A stretch of 64,000 nt of DNA from an uncultured Bacillota bacterium (lineage in GTDB: Bacteria; Bacillota; Dehalobacteriia; UBA7702), in assembly GCA_934702375.1 (NCBI GenBank), contig CAKUYE010000002.1:62001-126000 (forward strand), read 5' to 3'. The notes beneath the pieces were generated by a model. That model ran no database searches, had not been told where the DNA came from, and worked only from the letters and a program-made list of their open reading frames with translations. Every line of letters starts with the position of its first letter. Within the stretch, counting starts at the first letter, position 1. The position numbers were made by a program, and so were the translations under genes. Below, one piece after another: positions 60,105 through 64,000 of this stretch.

Positions 60105-60317
60105 ATGGGTGAAAAAAAATCCGGTGAACGTTGCTGTTGGGAAGAGGCGGAGGGATGGAACCATGGCATGAACAGACTTTCTTCCGCCTTTTTTATTGCC
60201 TCTGTTGTGAGTTGTGGTCTTTCTCGGGAGGATTTGGAGCTATTAGCGGATTACTGCTCTTTGCTTTCCCATTGTTTTCGTACCATCGGTGCGTCGGAGC
60301 GTTACTGCCGTCGATAA
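60105..60317 (+). CDS. Unknown small Cys-containing protein
   Basis: Not recognised. 70 residues: a charged start (MGEKKSGERCCWEEAEGWNHG), a hydrophobic middle (LSSAFFIASVVSCGLSRED) and a second helix (LELLADYCSLLSHCFRTI). Six Cys residues. GGGAGG at 60091-60096 lies 8 bases before the ATG at 60105, which is better than the earlier in-frame start at 60048. The A/T-rich region 59856-60090 before it holds no other gene; I see no clear promoter there. Confidence 0.6.
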   Translation: MGEKKSGERCCWEEAEGWNHGMNRLSSAFFIASVVSCGLSREDLELLADYCSLLSHCFRTIGASERYCRR

Positions 60318-60328
60318 AGAAAAAACTA

Positions 60329-60356
60329 TTGCAATTTTGGCATATTCCTGTATAAT
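60329..60356 (+). promoter_or_regulatory. Promoter of cls
   Basis: TTGCAA at 60329-60334 and TATAAT at 60351-60356, 16-base spacer, with an 81-base leader to the cls start. Confidence 0.7.
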
Positions 60357-60437
60357 CTATAATAGAGAAAGAATAGAATTATACGGGAAGACTTTTCCTT
60401 TTATAAAGGAGCAAGGAGCATTGAAGGAGTATATTTT

Positions 60438-61970
60438 ATGAAAGTGGTTCGGCTGCTTTTTACAAGGCTTGTTACCGTCAGTCTGGCAATTTTGATACAG
60501 ATCCTGATTTTTATTGCAGCGCTGTTGTTGCTTGGCGGTAAATTCCCTGCTTTGTACATTGTTTTTATTATATTCAGCTTTATTATTGTTATCTGGATCG
60601 GCATGAAAAATGATAATCCAGCCTACAAGCTGGCATGGGTCACTTTGATCCTGCTGGTTCCTTTGGTGGGCGGTATCATCTACCTGCTTTGGGGCAACAA
60701 GCGGCTTCCGCGAAAAACCAGAATTGCTGCAGAGCATTTCAGCAATACCAGCTTGGAATATCATGTGAGGAATAAAAAACCGCTGGCCGATTTGAAAGAA
60801 AAGGATAAAGATCTGGCAGTGACAGCCCGCTATCTTGATGAGATTGCAGGTTTCCCTCTTTGGAATAATACCGAGGCGGAATATTTCCCTACCGGGGAAA
60901 AAATGTTTACCCGGCTGATGAGCGAACTGAATAAAGCCGAGGACTATATCTTTATGGAATATTTTATCGTACAGGAAGGTCATATGTGGGATCCGATCCA
61001 TGCTTTGTTACGAAAAAAAATCCGTCAAGGTGTAGATGTTTATTTTATGTATGATGATATGGGTTGTATTAATACTTTGCCCAGAGATTATAACCATATT
61101 CTTGAGGATGAGGGTTTTCATGTTCATATTGTAAATCCTTTTCGGCCTCGGTTGAATCCGGTAATGAATTATCGGGATCATCGTAAAATCACAGTCATTG
61201 ATGGGAAAGTTGCCTTTTGCGGCGGTTTGAATCTTGCCGATGAGTATATCAACGAAAAAGAACGTTTTGGTCATTGGAAAGATACCGCGGTGATGATCGA
61301 AGGGGAGGGGGTTTGGAATTTAACGGAAACCTTTATCCGTATGTGGAATTTCAATTGCGTAAAGAGCAAGGATACCCTCGATGAGCGAAACTATCGTCAT
61401 ACCATTGGTACTGCTCGCTCCGATGGTTTTGTACAACCTTTTAGCGACACCCCTCTTGATTTTGAGAATGTCAGTGAAAACTTCTTCCTCAATGTGATCA
61501 ATCATGCCACAGACTATGTTTATATTACGACACCTTATTTGATTATTGACTATGAAATGCAGACAGCCCTTTGCCTTGCAGCGAAAAATGGTGTCGATGT
61601 TCATTTGATTACGCCGGGAATCCCGGATAAAAAAAGTGTTTTCAAGGTGACTCGCAGTTATTATCTGCCTTTGCTGGATGCCGGCGTAAAGATACATGAA
61701 TATACACCGGGATTTATCCATGCCAAAAATCTTGTGGTTGATGACAAGGTTGCATTGGTGGGAACGATCAATATGGATTATCGCAGCTTTTATTTTCATT
61801 TTGAATGCGGTGTTGCTTTTTACCATAGCAGTGTGATTGGGAAAATTAAAGAGGACTTTCATCATACTCTTAGTACAAGCAATGAGATCACTTATGCGAC
61901 AGCCAAGAAGATCTCTTTGTGGGAACGGATCTGCCGTTCGGTTTTACGGCTGTTTGCCCCTTTAATGTGA
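60438..61970 (+). CDS. cls: Cardiolipin synthase
   Basis: Membrane enzyme of 510 residues joining two phosphatidylglycerol molecules into cardiolipin. Two N-terminal membrane helices (about 8-30 and 38-58) are followed by two phospholipase-D domains with HKD motifs: YRDHRKITVIDGKVAFCGG and FIHAKNLVVDDKVALVGT. Length and layout match the bacterial Cls family. GAAGGAG lies about 9 bases before the ATG. Confidence 0.94.
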   Translation: MKVVRLLFTRLVTVSLAILIQILIFIAALLLLGGKFPALYIVFIIFSFIIVIWIGMKNDNPAYKLAWVTLILLVPLVGGIIYLLWGNKRLPRKTRIAAEHFSNTSLEYHVRNKKPLADLKEKDKDLAVTARYLDEIAGFPLWNNTEAEYFPTGEKMFTRLMSELNKAEDYIFMEYFIVQEGHMWDPIHALLRKKIRQGVDVYFMYDDMGCINTLPRDYNHILEDEGFHVHIVNPFRPRLNPVMNYRDHRKITVIDGKVAFCGGLNLADEYINEKERFGHWKDTAVMIEGEGVWNLTETFIRMWNFNCVKSKDTLDERNYRHTIGTARSDGFVQPFSDTPLDFENVSENFFLNVINHATDYVYITTPYLIIDYEMQTALCLAAKNGVDVHLITPGIPDKKSVFKVTRSYYLPLLDAGVKIHEYTPGFIHAKNLVVDDKVALVGTINMDYRSFYFHFECGVAFYHSSVIGKIKEDFHHTLSTSNEITYATAKKISLWERICRSVLRLFAPLM

Positions 61971-62023
61971 ATCCACCTGTAAAAAGGTTTGTAATACAAA
62001 AACGAAACGAGGTTTATTGAATC

Positions 62024-62791
62024 ATGAATATGAACGTAATCATTGAAAAATGCAGCGGAGAACAGCTGCTGACCCGAGGGGTATTGATATCGGAGATTGC
62101 CTTATTGATTTACGGCATCTTCCTTCTGATTTTCCCCACAAAAGCGCTGAATCTCTCTGTGGGATTCATTGGTGTGCTCATGATCCTTTGCGGTGTTTTT
62201 TGCGGCGTTTGGTTTGTCCTTCATCGTGATGATGGCAATTATCCTCTGATTGCTCTTGCCGGTATCGGCATTATCGTCGGGATTCTGGTCATGTTTTTCC
62301 GCAGTGCCATTGCGCTGATCCTTTTCCCTGTTTTATTGGGAATATGGGTATTGCTTTCTACGGTATTGGCGGCTTTTGCGGCCTTGGGAAATTATCGCCT
62401 GGGCAACGGCTTGTGGTGGATTCCGTTTTTGGCGGCGATTGTTGGAGCCGTTGTTACGGTTTTGATTTTTATTAATCTCTCCGGTACGGAGCGTTTTATG
62501 GCTCGTATTTTGGGCATTTATTTTATTACTTATAATGTCGTTCGTCTTGGGGAGTTTGGTGCCTTGCATCTTTCACCCGCGCCTTCGAATCGTCGTCGTT
62601 CTTCGGGGCATCGCTCCGGCAGCTCTCGCCAGAAACGGGTTTATGAAGAAAATATCAACGAAGAGCCGATTCAGGAATATGATGTTTATGATTACAGAGA
62701 TACCTATGATGACGATGATTATCGCCGCTATCGTGAAGAGCGAAACCGTGGCTATGACCGATACGATGATTATGACCGAGACCGTTATTGA
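62024..62791 (+). CDS. DUF308-like membrane protein with an Asp/Arg/Tyr tail
   Basis: Membrane protein of 255 residues with about six helices in hairpin pairs (residues 20-175), resembling the HdeD/DUF308 family. The last 70 residues are cytosolic: a basic Arg/Ser stretch (RRRSSGHRSGSSRQKR) and then a low-complexity tail with repeated DDYRRY and YDRYDD units. The function is unknown. It lies between cls and the mutase gene, on the same strand, with short gaps, and may be in the cls transcript. Confidence 0.7.
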   Translation: MNMNVIIEKCSGEQLLTRGVLISEIALLIYGIFLLIFPTKALNLSVGFIGVLMILCGVFCGVWFVLHRDDGNYPLIALAGIGIIVGILVMFFRSAIALILFPVLLGIWVLLSTVLAAFAALGNYRLGNGLWWIPFLAAIVGAVVTVLIFINLSGTERFMARILGIYFITYNVVRLGEFGALHLSPAPSNRRRSSGHRSGSSRQKRVYEENINEEPIQEYDVYDYRDTYDDDDYRRYREERNRGYDRYDDYDRDRY

Positions 62792-62811
62792 TCGAAAAAA
62801 AGGAGCTTAAA

Positions 62812-64000
62812 ATGAAATACATCTTTATTCTTGCCGATGGCATGGCGGATCGTCCCAACGATATTTTTGGGGGCAAAACGGCAATGCATGTTGCAAATAA
62901 ACCTCATATGAATGCAATGGCCGCCGGTGGTATTACCGGGATCTGCCAAACGGTCCCGCCGGAATTTTCTCCCGGCAGTGATGTTGCGAATCTTTCTATT
63001 TTGGGGTATCCCCCAAAGGATTATTATAAGGGGCGTTCTTCCCTGGAAGCGGTTTCTGCCGGAGTATCCCTTGGCGAAAAGGATCTGACCCTTCGTGCAA
63101 ATTTGGTATCTGTCAGTGATGAGCCTGTCTTTGAGAATAAAAAATTGCTGGATTATTGCGGCGGAGAGGTATCTACGGAAGACGCTGCAATGCTCATTGC
63201 CGATGTACAGAAAGCTCTCGACAATGATGTCCTTTCGGTACATCCCAGTGTCTCCTTCCGTAATATTTTGTTGTGGCATGACAGTGCTACGGATATGACC
63301 TTCCAACCGGCCCATGAGATTATGGGGCATCGTCTTGGTGACGAATATCCTACCGGTTCCATGGCAGATATTGCCATTGATTATATGAAAAAAGCCCATG
63401 AAATTTTAAAGGATCATCCCTATAACAAAGCGAAAGCAGCAAAAGGTGAATTGCAAGCCAATGCACTTTGGCTGTGGGGCCCCGGCGTAAAAGCGCCGTT
63501 GCCTTCCTTTAAAGAACGTTATGGTTTAAAGGGCGGCATTATCAGCGGTGTTGACCTGATTCGAGGTATCGGTATCAGCGCCGGTATGGATATCTGTTAT
63601 TTAGCTTCTGCCACCGGCGGTGTAGAAACGGATTTTCGCGGCAAAGGTGATCTTGCGGCGGCCTATTTGAAGGGCGGCGGGGAATTTATTTTTGTACACG
63701 TAGAAGCTCCGGATGAAAGCAGTCATCAGGGCAAAGCAGATATGAAGGTCAAGGCTATTGAACGGATTGATCAGGAATTGATTCCTGCGGTACTTTCCGC
63801 TTGCAAGGATATGGGAGAAGATTATCGCATCATTGTTTCTCCGGACCACGCAACTCCTTTGGAACTGCGTACCCACAGTAGAGAGCCAATTCCCTTTGTG
63901 ATTTTTGATAGCCGCCATCACAAGCTGGATCGGTCTGTTATTCATGATGAAGACAGCGCAAAGGCCTCGGGCATTCTTTTTGAAGATGGTAAAAGCCTTT
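62812..64000 (+). CDS. ApgM-type cofactor-independent phosphoglycerate mutase or homoserine kinase (3' end outside window)
   Basis: Alkaline-phosphatase-superfamily enzyme, at least 396 residues; the frame is open to the window end. Marks: YIFILADGMADRP (metal Asp), SPGSDVANLSILGYPP (nucleophile Ser), PTGSMADIAID, GVDLIRGIGISAGM, HVEAPDESSHQGK and VSPDHATPLELRTHSREPIP. The family is annotated as archaeal-type phosphoglycerate mutase, but a bacterial branch has been proposed as an alternative homoserine kinase in genomes that lack thrB. The presence of hom, lysC and thrC nearby, with no thrB, favours that second role here, as an inference. AAAGGAG is 6 bases before the ATG. Confidence 0.85.
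   Translation, partial: MKYIFILADGMADRPNDIFGGKTAMHVANKPHMNAMAAGGITGICQTVPPEFSPGSDVANLSILGYPPKDYYKGRSSLEAVSAGVSLGEKDLTLRANLVSVSDEPVFENKKLLDYCGGEVSTEDAAMLIADVQKALDNDVLSVHPSVSFRNILLWHDSATDMTFQPAHEIMGHRLGDEYPTGSMADIAIDYMKKAHEILKDHPYNKAKAAKGELQANALWLWGPGVKAPLPSFKERYGLKGGIISGVDLIRGIGISAGMDICYLASATGGVETDFRGKGDLAAAYLKGGGEFIFVHVEAPDESSHQGKADMKVKAIERIDQELIPAVLSACKDMGEDYRIIVSPDHATPLELRTHSREPIPFVIFDSRHHKLDRSVIHDEDSAKASGILFEDGKSL

Overview
The window looks like a chromosome segment of an anaerobic, low-to-mid GC Gram-positive bacterium of the class Clostridia (Bacillota). Supporting signs are strong AGGAGG-type ribosome sites, consensus sigma-A promoters with 17-base spacers, S-layer homology (SLH) repeats, GatCAB, a GerMN protein and an exported [FeFe] hydrogenase. 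An MttB-family methyltransferase, a RACo-type corrinoid activase and CooT nickel proteins also fit. A Peptococcaceae/Dehalobacter-like or related lineage is plausible, but the sequence alone does not fix the genus.

Region by region. 1-4.1 kb: the 3' part of a large SLH protein whose domain pair resembles transcobalamin, a structured repeat, an array of small palindromes, and a beta-propeller-like lipoprotein. 4.2-9.3 kb: a dedicated export operon (tatA, Tat-signal [FeFe] hydrogenase, four-cluster ferredoxin, NrfD-like membrane subunit, second tatA, tatC), followed by three 127-bp tandem copies of the structured repeat. 9.7-11.8 kb: an orphan LytTR regulator with Glu at the phosphoacceptor site, facing a promoter with a LytTR-like direct repeat and two unknown membrane proteins. 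11.9-15.2 kb: a TetM/EF-G-like GTPase fused to a Rae1/YacP-type NYN nuclease, then a membrane protein with GYDEG repeats. 15.2-18.9 kb: TetR regulator, MttB-like methyltransferase and MFS transporter, linked by a shared operator motif. 19-32 kb: FMN reductase, RarD-like transporter, GerMN protein, topB, SH3/amidase, a second TetR with two operators, a truncated rsgA, a methyltransferase, a RACo-like protein, glpK and a DUF6930/DUF7309-like pair. 32-43.5 kb: rpmB, DUF3786, YfbR, a Mn2+ riboswitch with P-type ATPase, PBP1, DUF3842-cooT-nadE, yebC, mscL, a DNA glycosylase and a hydrolase. 43.6-48.5 kb: a leader with three hairpins, a divergent hisH-hisF pair, and gatCAB. 48.5-64 kb: a beta-CASP RNase, flavodoxin, a cooT plus His-rich gene pair, hom-lysC, two tRNAs, radC, trmB, thrC, a CDF transporter, a YoaP acetyltransferase, cls and an ApgM-type mutase.

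How the genes fit together. The Tat operon would place H2 oxidation or evolution on the outer face and couple it to the quinone pool through the NrfD-like subunit. The MttB-like enzyme, its transporter, the RACo-like activase and the transcobalamin-like surface protein point to corrinoid-dependent use of methylated amines. CooT proteins fit nickel enzymes such as CO dehydrogenase. hom, lysC, thrC and the ApgM-type protein would complete threonine synthesis from aspartate semialdehyde if the last gene is the homoserine kinase. The least explained items are the structured repeat family, the GTPase-NYN fusion, the HisF-like protein with Asp130 replaced by Gln, and the LytTR/direct-repeat/membrane-protein locus.
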